A stretch of 64,000 nucleotides of DNA. Source: Pseudomonas sp. S35. Lineage in GTDB: Bacteria; Pseudomonadota; Gammaproteobacteria; Pseudomonadales; Pseudomonadaceae. The stretch is taken from contig NZ_CP019431.1 in NCBI RefSeq assembly GCF_009866765.1, positions 3,224,001 to 3,288,000 on the forward strand, in the 5' to 3' direction. Under the pieces are notes generated by a model, which did not search any database, was not told the DNA's origin, and worked only from the letters and a program-made list of their open reading frames with translations. Position numbers and translations under genes: made by a program. This document shows positions 55,090 to 63,453 of this stretch, in pieces (within the stretch, counting starts at the first letter, position 1; each line of letters opens with the position of its first letter).

Positions 55090-56216
55090 GCAGCGACCTG
55101 CTGGAGATGATTTGCTCGTTGATACCAGGACGGAATAGCCAAGGTGGACTTAGTGACCTCACGGCACTGTCGCACAAATATTGGAGCAAACCGGCTGGTG
55201 TCGCAGGCGTTACGAATGTTGATACCGATGCGATTTAGCTTGGCTGCGTGATCCTGAACTTGTCGCTTCTTAAAATCAAAACGCTGACCATGCATCCACT
55301 GAATGGCATAAAGAGCCGTTGTATTTGCAGCGCGAGTAGTGTCAACAATGTTTTCTACCAAGAGTTGCTCGCTAATGCTAACGATATCCATAGCAGTCAC
55401 CTTCAGCTTTTCATCAATTTTAAGAAACTCACAGTGGAGCTTGGCTAAACGCCCTTCATCAAATAGGCCCCAATAACAAAGGGCTTCGCGCTGCAAAAAT
55501 TCACTTTTAAGCTCTTGCTCTAGACGCACTACACCTTCAGTAGTGCAGTAATCTCGAATGCGCTGAACATATTTGTATTCGGCTGAGTCCTCACCAAAAA
55601 TACGTTTGATTTTTGGCAAGGAGTTTTGATCCATTTCAAAAGTCTTGTCATAAGCCTTTCGATACTGCAAACGACCACCTTGACCGTTACCTTTCGGAGT
55701 CCATGCAACAGTACGACCATTGGGATACAAGAAGCCGATAGAGTGGCCAATGCGTTGACTTGATACGCCGCGCAAGTAAGCCAAAACATTGCCTTCGCCC
55801 AACGCAAAATTGGTTGTTAGGTCGATACGTTCGATTTTTGCGCCGTCAGCAATCCGATCGCCAGAGCTGGCACCCGAAGCACCTTGGCGAATATCGAGGC
55901 GAGTACAACGAGTAAAACCAGGCAAGCCATATTCGCGAAGAAGCTGGTTGTAGACAGAAACGCACTGCTCAATGGTTGTAAAACCAAAAAGATTGTCCAG
56001 CCGCCCTACTCTGCTTGGATTGCCCTCAACTCGAATCTTTCGGCCTTGGACATGAATAGTGACGGAGGTCGAATAACTGGCTTCGTGTTTGAAACGAGGT
56101 TGTTTGGTGCTCAAGACTTCGTTGGTGTTGGAATCGACAGTCAGCGTAAAGATTCCGCATACGATCGGTAGATCATGCTGATGCTCCTGCGAAATTGTGA
56201 GCCAATCGATGAACAT
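55086..56216 (-). CDS. Phage replication initiation protein (RstA/gpII-like)
   Basis: 376 residues. Motifs RCTRLDIRQG, GRLQYRKAYDK and GVVRLEQELKSE fit the Rep_trans/RstA family used by CTX-type phages for rolling-circle replication. It starts the early operon, divergent from the repressor gene 130 nt away. Confidence 0.88.
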   Translation of the reverse strand: MFIDWLTISQEHQHDLPIVCGIFTLTVDSNTNEVLSTKQPRFKHEASYSTSVTIHVQGRKIRVEGNPSRVGRLDNLFGFTTIEQCVSVYNQLLREYGLPGFTRCTRLDIRQGASGASSGDRIADGAKIERIDLTTNFALGEGNVLAYLRGVSSQRIGHSIGFLYPNGRTVAWTPKGNGQGGRLQYRKAYDKTFEMDQNSLPKIKRIFGEDSAEYKYVQRIRDYCTTEGVVRLEQELKSEFLQREALCYWGLFDEGRLAKLHCEFLKIDEKLKVTAMDIVSISEQLLVENIVDTTRAANTTALYAIQWMHGQRFDFKKRQVQDHAAKLNRIGINIRNACDTSRFAPIFVRQCREVTKSTLAIPSWYQRANHLQQVAA

Positions 56217-56346
56217 CCGAAATCCTTGTCAAGCCAATACACGACGCAGGCAAGACTACGTCATGTGTTAGGCTATTTGCAAGAGATACGTAGCAGCTTA
56301 ACCATCGATGTGTGTTAGCTGTACAAAAACACAGGAGGTATAGTCA
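56217..56346. promoter_or_regulatory. Rep/repressor divergent switch region
   Basis: 130 nt between divergent Rep and repressor starts. TGTGTTAG occurs twice in direct orientation (56264-56271 and 56311-56318), 47 bp apart, candidate repressor operators. AGGAGG serves the repressor. Confidence 0.5.
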
Positions 56347-56754
56347 ATGACTCATGAGCATTCAGATGAAGCGGCGATGAACATCGGAGAGAACATCAGA
56401 AACAAGCGAGCACTCAAAAAGGTGTCGCAAAAAATTGTGGCTGAGGCGGTTGGAGTAGCAGAAAACACAGTCGCCAGCTGGGAAAAGGGTAAAAACCTGC
56501 CGCCGCCTGACAAAGTGATAGCGATTGCAAAGTACTTCAAATGCACCACCGATGAGATCTTGCTGAGCGATGAGGAACGAGGGTTGGAGATACAGATGTT
56601 GGGCCTACTCCGACGATTCGGAAGCCTGAACGAAACCCACAAACCTATAGCCCTCAATGTGATCGGCTCGATTCTCCAAGGCCTGGAAATGGAAGAGTAC
56701 ATGAAGGGTGAACGCAACGAAGGCAGCAAGAGATTAGGTGTGTTGGGGGACTAA
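56347..56754 (+). CDS. XRE-family phage repressor (RstR/Pf-type)
   Basis: 135 residues. HTH (NIGENIRNKRALKKVSQKIVAEAVGVAENTVASWEKGKNLPP) and a helical C-terminal part (LGLLRRFGSLNETHKPIALNVIGSILQGLE). It is divergent from Rep, as RstR is from RstA in CTXphi, and should hold the prophage silent and give immunity. AGGAGG lies 8 nt before ATG. Confidence 0.87.
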   Translation: MTHEHSDEAAMNIGENIRNKRALKKVSQKIVAEAVGVAENTVASWEKGKNLPPPDKVIAIAKYFKCTTDEILLSDEERGLEIQMLGLLRRFGSLNETHKPIALNVIGSILQGLEMEEYMKGERNEGSKRLGVLGD

Positions 56755-57055
56755 GGATCGCGGGAAACCGCGGTAAAGTGGGGGTGTAACAGCACCCCCA
56801 CTCCGATGGCTCCGAAAGCACGCTAAAAGCTCAGAATGCTTAAAACAGAAAACCCCCCCAAGGATCTATGAATCACTGGGGGTTTTTCTTTGGCGGGCAC
56901 TTGGGAAAACAGGTAAATGCCCCCCAAGTGTTAGTAGTTGCCCCTCAAGTGTTAGTGGTTGGAAGGGGCTTTCTATGCGGACACCAGATGAGAATTTGCT
57001 ATCAAAAAACGAACGGCGAATGCCTTAGAAAGAGCCTTGATGTCAACGCTGAAAC
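56755..57055. other. Phage intergenic region with hairpins and direct repeats
   Basis: It contains a 9-bp hairpin (GTGGGGGTG 56778-56786, CACCCCCAC 56793-56801), a terminator (AAAACCCCC 56849-56857 with GGGGGTTTT 56878-56886, then T) and two tandem 21-nt direct repeats (56918-56938 and 56939-56959, two differences). CACTTGGG upstream of the repeats pairs with CCCAAGTG in the first unit. Possibly a replication or packaging region; no convincing gene. Confidence 0.55.
56849..56887 (+). terminator. Terminator after the phage repressor
   Basis: Stem AAAACCCCC/GGGGGTTTT with a 20-nt loop and five T at the end. It could stop repressor transcription, and in the reverse sense has A4 after the stem. 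Confidence 0.7.
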
Positions 57056-57319
57056 TCAATCAAAAACGCGCTTAACACCAACTCGTTGCTGAGCTGGTGA
57101 CCCGGCAGCCGCTTCCAAAAACTGCACATCCAAAATCTGATAGCTCTCAGATTTGCCTGTAGAAAGATTTCGCACCACTGCGTCTTTAGGTGTCAGATCC
57201 TCGCTAGTAACGAGGTACATTTCTGCGCCATTCACGCTTCCGCGAAGCTGTAAAACCGAACCGTCAGGCTTAGTAACAACGAAGACATCAGGATAAGCAA
57301 AATCGTCAAAACTACTCAT
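57056..57319 (-). CDS. Phage hypothetical protein, 87 residues
   Basis: ATG 57319 with AAGGAG 6 nt upstream (MSSFDDFAYPDVFVVTKPDGSVLQLRG...). Small soluble beta-rich protein, no membrane span or signal. It lies between the intergenic region and the attachment region. Not recognised. Confidence 0.65.
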   Translation of the reverse strand: MSSFDDFAYPDVFVVTKPDGSVLQLRGSVNGAEMYLVTSEDLTPKDAVVRNLSTGKSESYQILDVQFLEAAAGSPAQQRVGVKRVFD

Positions 57320-57403
57320 ATCAACTCCTTCTGAAGGCCGGGCCGGCCAATATAGAAGGGGCATTTTACCATGCATTCAGAACGTCGTTTTTCACCAGGG
57401 ACT

Positions 57404-57521
57404 GCCACGCATAATGCACGCTATGTGTAAATCAGCCGCCGGGGCTGCGCGATTTTCCCGGCGCCTGATTCGTCCTGCAGGACGGCTTCGCTAACATAAC
57501 GTACGTCGAATTATGCGAACC
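57404..57521. other. attP: Candidate folded attP: two inverted dif-like sites around hairpins
   Basis: Site 1 (57404-57432): GCCACGCATAA, TGCACG, CTATGTGTAAAT, dif-like in XerC-to-XerD order. Site 2 (57490-57521): GCTAACATAA ... TTATGCGAACC, in the opposite order with an 11-nt centre. Between them lie hairpin-forming segments, including the palindrome CGTCCTGCAGGACG (57471-57484). In single-stranded form the two sites can pair (GCATAA with TTATGC, ACATA with TATGT), leaving a central bulge, as described for CTXphi. Confidence 0.6.
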
Positions 57522-57551
57522 GTCCTATACGGAGCTGGGGGGCTCTGTCGG

Positions 57552-58064
57552 TCAGATTTGAAGCCTGGCACTAGCTGGTTGACGGGTCATTTCCTCCAAC
57601 ACCTGATCCAGGTGCGGCGCGAGCTTCAACACATCCAGGTCAATGCCTTGAACCGAGTTGGCTTCATATGGATATCGAGTGCCAACGAAAAGCTTGGAGC
57701 AAGTTGTGATCCATTTTTCCAGTTGAAAGCCTGGAGCCAATCTCTCTGACGTTTCACGCACCTGGTTGGCCATCTCAATAGGAATGGCGTTGTACAGATC
57801 GATCAGGCCATGCCTGTTTCCAGGCAAGCCGGTGACCAAACGCAAATATCCTTCGGGATCATATTCAGACCTTGGAAATCTAGGGTCAGCCTCAACAAGA
57901 AATGACTTAAGAAGCAGCTCAGACGCGAGCGCGGAATTCATCGCGGCTGGCCAGTAGAGATTGGAATCACCGTTTGAGGCACATTGTTCGAGAATCTGTG
58001 CGGCCCTCAAAAAAGAACGCGCTTCCTCGATAACCCAGGTACTCGGCAAACGCTCATAGTCCAT
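57552..58064 (-). CDS. HEPN-like cargo protein, copy 2
   Basis: Identical 170-residue product to that at 49188-49700. Confidence 0.6.
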   Translation of the reverse strand: MDYERLPSTWVIEEARSFLRAAQILEQCASNGDSNLYWPAAMNSALASELLLKSFLVEADPRFPRSEYDPEGYLRLVTGLPGNRHGLIDLYNAIPIEMANQVRETSERLAPGFQLEKWITTCSKLFVGTRYPYEANSVQGIDLDVLKLAPHLDQVLEEMTRQPASARLQI

Positions 58065-58162
58065 AATCCATTACCCTTTATAGTGAATATATCGACGGCT
58101 AAGGATGAGCTTACCCTAGGTCATTGGGTGAGCTACCCTCCTCCATTTTTAATAACAATTAA

Positions 58163-58200
58163 ATATAACTAAACTAAATAGTCATTTAGTTTAGTTATAT
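58163..58200 (-). terminator. Structural operon hairpin, copy 2
   Basis: Same 17-bp inverted repeat as at 49799-49836, over the second secretin stop. Confidence 0.6.
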
Positions 58201-59444
58201 TGATTGACCAACACAGGTGTCAAAAACAGGACAAGCTCAGTGCTGGTGGATACCGTCGAGTTGCTGGTGAACAACCATTTGAAGCCAGGAATTTTGCCCA
58301 AGAACGGCACGCTTCTAACGACGGTTGTATCCAGATCCGAATAAACACCACCCACGGCAATGGTCTGGCCGAACGGCGAAAAAACCCGGGACGTCAGCGA
58401 GGTTGTGTTGATCGGCGGCACGCCATTCATGGCATTGGAATAGTCAGGCTCATCCTTTGAAAGGATTACATCCAGCAGCACGCCCTTATCGTTAACGATC
58501 GGAGTCACGTCGAGCGACAAAGCAGCCTGCTTGAAGGATGTCGACGTTGCACCATCGCCGGCCGATTGCTGATAAGGAACCTGAGAGCCTTTAACAATTT
58601 TGGCTTGATGACGGTCAGAGGTATAAACGCGAGGACTGGAAATCACCCTGCCCTTACCTTCCTGCTCCATGGCTGAAAGCCTGGCATCGAGCGTCAGAGC
58701 GCTTGAGACAATGCCAACAGCCCCGATGGCACCAGAGGCAAAGCCAAGCGGCACAGAGCCTGAAACAGTGCCAGCACCGCTGCCTACAGTGCCACCCCAT
58801 TGAACACCCAGATTCTTGGAATACGAGCGATCCACCTCGACAATACGAGCCTGGATCATCACTTGCTTCCTGGAGTAATCAACAGCAGCAATCAAGGTTT
58901 TGAGCTGCTCTAAACGCGCCTTGCTCATCCTGGCAACGATGACAGAAGAACCGTCTTCAAAATTTAGAGTCTCTCCAGGATCGAGAGGAAATGCTTTTAT
59001 TGCGTCGGACGCCAAAATGTTATGCACCTTGAAGATCGAAACATCAAAAGAGTTGACGCCAAAGGAAGGACTACTTTGAATTTGCTGGTCTTGGGCAGCA
59101 ACATATGAATTTGTTGAATATGAATCACCTGGGCGTGGATAACCACTAACACGAAGAAACTTACCTTCAATGGTATATAAAAGCCCCTTTGCCGAAGTCA
59201 CATACTCAATGGCTTCATCCCAGGTCACATCCTTCATACGCATAGAAAGTGAACCACGGACATTTTCGTCCAGCACAAGATTCAAGCCCCTGTAATCGGC
59301 AAGAAGCTGTAAAGCGGACGAGACCTGAATAGTTTGAAAATCAAAAGTCAGTTGCTGAGGGACTGTTTCCGCTTGGGAAAAGGAAACAAAGAAAAACAGA
59401 AAGACAGAGACATAGAGGCCGCGAAGAAACTTACAGGTATTCAT
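58191..59444 (-). CDS. Phage secretin (pIV-like), copy 2
   Basis: Identical to the 49827-51080 product. Confidence 0.9.
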   Translation of the reverse strand: MNTCKFLRGLYVSVFLFFFVSFSQAETVPQQLTFDFQTIQVSSALQLLADYRGLNLVLDENVRGSLSMRMKDVTWDEAIEYVTSAKGLLYTIEGKFLRVSGYPRPGDSYSTNSYVAAQDQQIQSSPSFGVNSFDVSIFKVHNILASDAIKAFPLDPGETLNFEDGSSVIVARMSKARLEQLKTLIAAVDYSRKQVMIQARIVEVDRSYSKNLGVQWGGTVGSGAGTVSGSVPLGFASGAIGAVGIVSSALTLDARLSAMEQEGKGRVISSPRVYTSDRHQAKIVKGSQVPYQQSAGDGATSTSFKQAALSLDVTPIVNDKGVLLDVILSKDEPDYSNAMNGVPPINTTSLTSRVFSPFGQTIAVGGVYSDLDTTVVRSVPFLGKIPGFKWLFTSNSTVSTSTELVLFLTPVLVNQYN

Positions 59445-59471
59445 GGGGTGATTTCCGGCTGATTGGTCAAT

Positions 59472-59517
59472 TAATTGGGCGCGGTCTTAGCGCTACGCTA
59501 AAGACCACCCCCAATTA
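59472..59517 (-). terminator. Zot-secretin hairpin, copy 2
   Basis: Same compound inverted repeat as at 51108-51153. Confidence 0.5.
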
Positions 59518-60532
59518 ATCCACCTGTAATTGGATTAGGTTTTTTTAATGACCAATTAGTGATCTTGAAACCATCAACCAAGCAATAAGCCTCAGTAAAG
59601 TCTGGGAAATATCGACAATGAGAAAAAGAAATGTAACGAGTATTTCCATTGTTATCAGCTACCAGGGCAAGAGCTTCAGATACAGCCTTTGAAGATGGAT
59701 CAGGCTTTGACGGATGAACAAAGCCAACAAGCCGCCAAGTGGTTGAAATCGGAAGCTCAGCAGGTGAACTAGGTTGTTTTGGTGTAGAAACAGACACTGA
59801 GTGCTTCACACCAGGTTGATCAGTAGTAAAGAACTTTTTGACAAAATAAACACCCAGGACAATGCAAACAACAAAACAACCCAGTGCCGACCACAAACCA
59901 AAAGAACGCAAAATACTTGAACGACCATCTGCCGAAGATTCATCACCCACGGCACCAGAGTTTGATTGAGTAGCAGACTTATAGAATGAATAAACAGACT
60001 GCTTAAAGGTTCCGGCAGTGGTTCTGATTAACTTTGTTTTTGAAGGTGCATCACCAGTAACAGCACCATTGTAAATATCTACCTTGAAAGTCTTCTTTGT
60101 GATTTTTCGAATTCGATAGGTGGTCTCAATCAAAAGACGTACCCATGACGAAATTTGAGCAAGGTCTTGAGTCACAAGAACCACACGCATCGAATTGTTC
60201 TTTGCATCAACACGGTGCCTATGTTCAGCAAGCAAGGACTTATCAGTAAGGTTGGCTTGGTTCACATTTTTACCTGCGGGCCACCTCCTCCAACATTCGT
60301 CGATAATCGCAACAGATCCAGGTGGAATAATCTCGGAAAGGTCATCAAGCTCAAACCAATTATCAGGCAGTTGAGTAATATTTCCTCCATAAACAGACAA
60401 CAAATCATCAATGGACAACGGAATATTAGTAACCACATGCCTGTCTTGCTTAAGAGACGGAATTACAACGTGCTCAACGACGCCGTAGCTTTTGCCGTGA
60501 CCTGGTTTACCAACATAAGCATGGATTGCCAT
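59498..60532 (-). CDS. zot: Zot-family assembly ATPase (pI-like), copy 2
   Basis: Identical to the 51134-52168 product. Confidence 0.93.
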   Translation of the reverse strand: MAIHAYVGKPGHGKSYGVVEHVVIPSLKQDRHVVTNIPLSIDDLLSVYGGNITQLPDNWFELDDLSEIIPPGSVAIIDECWRRWPAGKNVNQANLTDKSLLAEHRHRVDAKNNSMRVVLVTQDLAQISSWVRLLIETTYRIRKITKKTFKVDIYNGAVTGDAPSKTKLIRTTAGTFKQSVYSFYKSATQSNSGAVGDESSADGRSSILRSFGLWSALGCFVVCIVLGVYFVKKFFTTDQPGVKHSVSVSTPKQPSSPAELPISTTWRLVGFVHPSKPDPSSKAVSEALALVADNNGNTRYISFSHCRYFPDFTEAYCLVDGFKITNWSLKKPNPITGGLIGGGL

Positions 60533-60535
60533 AAA

Positions 60536-60826
60536 TCACCCAATAAACGGAATGCGACGAACAAGGAAGCGCAACAAATAGGCGCTGCTAACAACAGTAA
60601 TCCCAAAAGGTAACTGCATCAAATTCATGAAATACCAAACAGATGGAGAAATGTTAGTAAACAACTCTCCCGAACTTGTAAGTAATCCCATGATGAAACT
60701 GGAGCTAATCAACTCTAAAAGTGATTGCCAAAGCCAATCAGCAACTTGAATTATCAGATCAACAAAAAATTGCAAAATCTCGCGGAGAATCGATAGCAGC
60801 CAATCACCGAAAGCAGACATAAACAC
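60536..60826 (-). CDS. DUF2523 minor coat protein, copy 2
   Basis: Identical to the 52172-52462 product. Confidence 0.85.
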   Translation of the reverse strand: MFMSAFGDWLLSILREILQFFVDLIIQVADWLWQSLLELISSSFIMGLLTSSGELFTNISPSVWYFMNLMQLPFGITVVSSAYLLRFLVRRIPFIG

Positions 60827-60848
60827 CTCAAATTTTTAGCGGCTAAAA

Positions 60849-61886
60849 TTACGCGGACAGGAAAATACGCAAGGCAAGGATTGACCAGGCCGCCAGAAAT
60901 ACAGCTGCAAGAATTGAGGAAACCGAATCAAACAATGCGCAATGCGCATCGAAAGTAATCATGGTTCCAAGGAGCTGAACAGTGGCGGTGGGACAGGCTG
61001 CCAGAGAGCCACCAGCAGCCATTTTCTGATTAAATTCAGTAAGAGCCTTACCGAATCCTGACTCATTTAAATCGGCTTCCATGCCACGGACAAAGGCATC
61101 GTAGTGAACAGCGTTAACCTCACTATCAAGAATTGAGTCCCCCTTTAGTGATCCTGGATTATTGAAAGAAAGCTCACCGTCAAAACCGGAATCACCATCC
61201 CCACCGTTACCACCATCGCCATCGCCGCCGTCATTCCCACCACCAGGATTGGTGCCACCATCGCCGCCGTCGCCAGGATCAGTACTGGGAGTGAGAGGAT
61301 CTCCAACGGACGGCGACTTATACCCGGACTCAGCACCGCACGAAGGACTCGCGGTATTAAGACCCACGAAGTAGTTACAAAAACCAGTGACTGTAGAGCC
61401 TGGAGACAGATAGCAGGTGCTACCGGAGGCGGAACTAGCCAGGTAAGAACAAGAGTTGTGACAAACATCAGCAGTAACAGAACCAACTGACCACGCGACA
61501 TAATATTTATCTCCTGATTTTATTGCAGCAGCATCGGGGCCACGAGTCTCGACTGTTTCAGGGCAAACGGCAGCCTCCTTAACAATATCGACACTATCAT
61601 TAAAAGGAGACCCATAAAAAGTCCAGGAATAAGCACAGCTTGCATTTGAAGTACCGTTCATGGTGCAAGAGCCAGCAGTGTACCCAATTTTATTTGGGTT
61701 TGTATTAGCCGACTTAACCGCATTTACGAATGCGGTTATAAACGACTCAGGCGTGTCCTGGACACTGGCGGCAGAACATTCACTGGAATAAGAGGCCGCA
61801 TATGAAGAAGTGCACTTCCAGCCAGCAGAAGCGGTCGATGAGAACGCAGCGAGAAGTAAGAAATAAATGAGATAAAGATACTTCAT
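60849..61886 (-). CDS. Phage adsorption protein (pIII-like), copy 2
   Basis: Identical to the 52485-53522 product, including the Gly/Asp linker. A repeat-rich linker that is unchanged between copies argues for very recent duplication or gene conversion. Confidence 0.87.
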   Translation of the reverse strand: MKYLYLIYFLLLAAFSSTASAGWKCTSSYAASYSSECSAASVQDTPESFITAFVNAVKSANTNPNKIGYTAGSCTMNGTSNASCAYSWTFYGSPFNDSVDIVKEAAVCPETVETRGPDAAAIKSGDKYYVAWSVGSVTADVCHNSCSYLASSASGSTCYLSPGSTVTGFCNYFVGLNTASPSCGAESGYKSPSVGDPLTPSTDPGDGGDGGTNPGGGNDGGDGDGGNGGDGDSGFDGELSFNNPGSLKGDSILDSEVNAVHYDAFVRGMEADLNESGFGKALTEFNQKMAAGGSLAACPTATVQLLGTMITFDAHCALFDSVSSILAAVFLAAWSILALRIFLSA

Positions 61887-61961
61887 ATCACCACCCGGAA
61901 AAGACGGCAAACGAGCAACCAGATCCAATGCAGAACATGGCAAAATAATAGAGCTGATCCA

Positions 61962-62147
61962 TTAGGAATATAACCTCAACGCCCAACCAAGACCTGCGTA
62001 AAAAAGCCCCGTCATAAGGGCGCCGGATAAAAACGAAAAAACAAATGTTATGGCAATAATTCTCTTAATCAAAAGTAAAGAAATAACACCTCTAGAAAAA
62101 CGATTTGGAAATCTATGTAACGCAGTGTGCTTATAGAAACGGCGCAT
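61962..62147 (-). CDS. Small hydrophobic phage protein, copy 2
   Basis: Identical to the 53598-53783 product. Confidence 0.6.
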   Translation of the reverse strand: MRRFYKHTALHRFPNRFSRGVISLLLIKRIIAITFVFSFLSGALMTGLFYAGLGWALRLYS

Positions 62148-62169
62148 GATTCAACCCATTATATTAAGC

Positions 62170-62195
62170 AAAAAAAAGGACGCCCGAAGACGTCC
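62170..62195 (-). terminator. Coat gene terminator, copy 2
   Basis: Same UUCG-loop terminator as at 53806-53831. Confidence 0.85.
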
Positions 62196-62216
62196 AGGTC
62201 GAACAGGGATAAAGCC

Positions 62217-62441
62217 TTAACCGCGCAGGAAGCCCAGAACGATACGAGCGCCTTTGATACCGGCGTAAACACCAGCAAGAATGCCAGCAACAGCCAGAAC
62301 ACCAACTGAAATGGTGCTGAAGTCGATGGATGAAGTCAGACCGCTGTAATCCCAGGCAACAGGATCAGCAGCGAAAACTGAAGAAGCCGAAACAGCGAGA
62401 ACAACAGCGGAAACAGCTACAGCACTAGATTTTTTGAACAT
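62217..62441 (-). CDS. Major coat protein (pVIII-like), copy 2
   Basis: Identical to the 53853-54077 product. Confidence 0.92.
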   Translation of the reverse strand: MFKKSSAVAVSAVVLAVSASSVFAADPVAWDYSGLTSSIDFSTISVGVLAVAGILAGVYAGIKGARIVLGFLRG

Positions 62442-62450
62442 GGGAAATAC

Positions 62451-62675
62451 TCAGGATTGTTTGATGAAATTTAAAAACGCGCGTATTCCCATCGACATAA
62501 CCATAAAGCTGGCTACTAATGTGAATCCGGCGCCAAAAGCTTGAGCCAAAATAACTGGATCAAGTTGTGAAGGATCAAAAGGGACAGTGTAAGGAACAGA
62601 AACCCAATCGATCGAGCACGAAGGAACACCGCCCTGAATGATTAAATCACCGGGGCAATGCAATAAACCGGACAT
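62451..62675 (-). CDS. Small minor coat protein, copy 2
   Basis: Identical to the 54087-54311 product. Confidence 0.7.
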   Translation of the reverse strand: MSGLLHCPGDLIIQGGVPSCSIDWVSVPYTVPFDPSQLDPVILAQAFGAGFTLVASFMVMSMGIRAFLNFIKQS

Positions 62676-62971
62676 TACGTAGACTTCTGCGGTGTCGAAG
62701 AACCAGGAGCACCGGAACTAATACGACGACCTTGACGAGGATCGACTTCAAAAATCAGACGATCATCGCGAACTTGCGCGTTCACATCACATTCATACTT
62801 TCCAGGCTGAGGAACCTGCTGGGGAGTCTCAGCGTAAAAAGTGCATTTCTGCGGGTATGGAATATTTGGCAAGTGAGCATATGCTTCAAACATGCAATAT
62901 GGTTTTCCCGACTTGGCAGCAGTACCACTGCGGTGATTGCCGGTTACTTCAACTACGATAACATTAGACAT
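62675..62971 (-). CDS. Phage ssDNA-binding protein (pV-like), copy 2
   Basis: Identical to the 54311-54607 product. Confidence 0.8.
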   Translation of the reverse strand: MSNVIVVEVTGNHRSGTAAKSGKPYCMFEAYAHLPNIPYPQKCTFYAETPQQVPQPGKYECDVNAQVRDDRLIFEVDPRQGRRISSGAPGSSTPQKST

Positions 62972-62980
62972 GTAATGCCC

Positions 62981-63241
62981 TTATCTCAGTGTTGGAAAGC
63001 CTGGAACAGTGCCGGGCTTACGGTATGCCCAACTGGGCGCAATAGCCTCAGGGTTACGCCTGAAGGTTTTGAATTTTCGTGAAGAGCGCTGACGTTCTAC
63101 TTCTTGCTGAGCCAATGCAGATAGAAACAAGCGCATAAGACTATTAATCCCAGCACGTTCATCACATTGAGGGTTGTTGAGAGCATTAAGAAACTCCATT
63201 TCTACTGCAAAGCGTAGATTTTGATAAGCAACCCTATCCAT
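62981..63241 (-). CDS. Phage hypothetical protein (86 residues), copy 2
   Basis: Identical to the 54617-54877 product. Confidence 0.65.
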   Translation of the reverse strand: MDRVAYQNLRFAVEMEFLNALNNPQCDERAGINSLMRLFLSALAQQEVERQRSSRKFKTFRRNPEAIAPSWAYRKPGTVPGFPTLR

Positions 63242-63453
63242 CAGAAATTCACCCAGTCGGCAATGCAGAGTGTTCCTTTTTCTTCGTAATCAAAAAACCA
63301 CCGCTCTTTTAGAGCTTCTACAGCCTTGATCGCTTCTTCAACCTGCTGAGCAAGAATAGGATTGATAAAAGAGCTGCGCACATGCTGCTGTTCAGCTAGA
63401 CGACGACGCTGGCCAGCAGTAAGTACGGTGGCATCAAACTTAACTGTTTTCAT
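63241..63453 (-). CDS. Phage hypothetical protein (70 residues), copy 2
   Basis: Identical to the 54877-55089 product. Confidence 0.65.
   Translation of the reverse strand: MKTVKFDATVLTAGQRRRLAEQQHVRSSFINPILAQQVEEAIKAVEALKERWFFDYEEKGTLCIADWVNF

Larger units (their letters stand above)
49146..57509 (-). mobile_element. Filamentous phage (inovirus) prophage, complete copy 1
   Basis: An 8364-bp unit bounded by dif at the left and an identical repeat start at 57510. It has the gene order Rep, two small genes, ssDNA-binding protein, minor coat, major coat, small hydrophobic protein, adsorption protein, DUF2523, Zot/pI, secretin and a HEPN-like gene, all on the minus strand, with a divergent repressor. 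No integrase, consistent with Xer use. G+C is lower than in the flanks. Confidence 0.92.

Noticed and set aside
56868..57092. 74-residue plus-strand ORF in the phage intergenic region
   Set aside because: It starts inside the repressor terminator and runs over the direct repeats and the end of a minus-strand gene; no plausible protein features.
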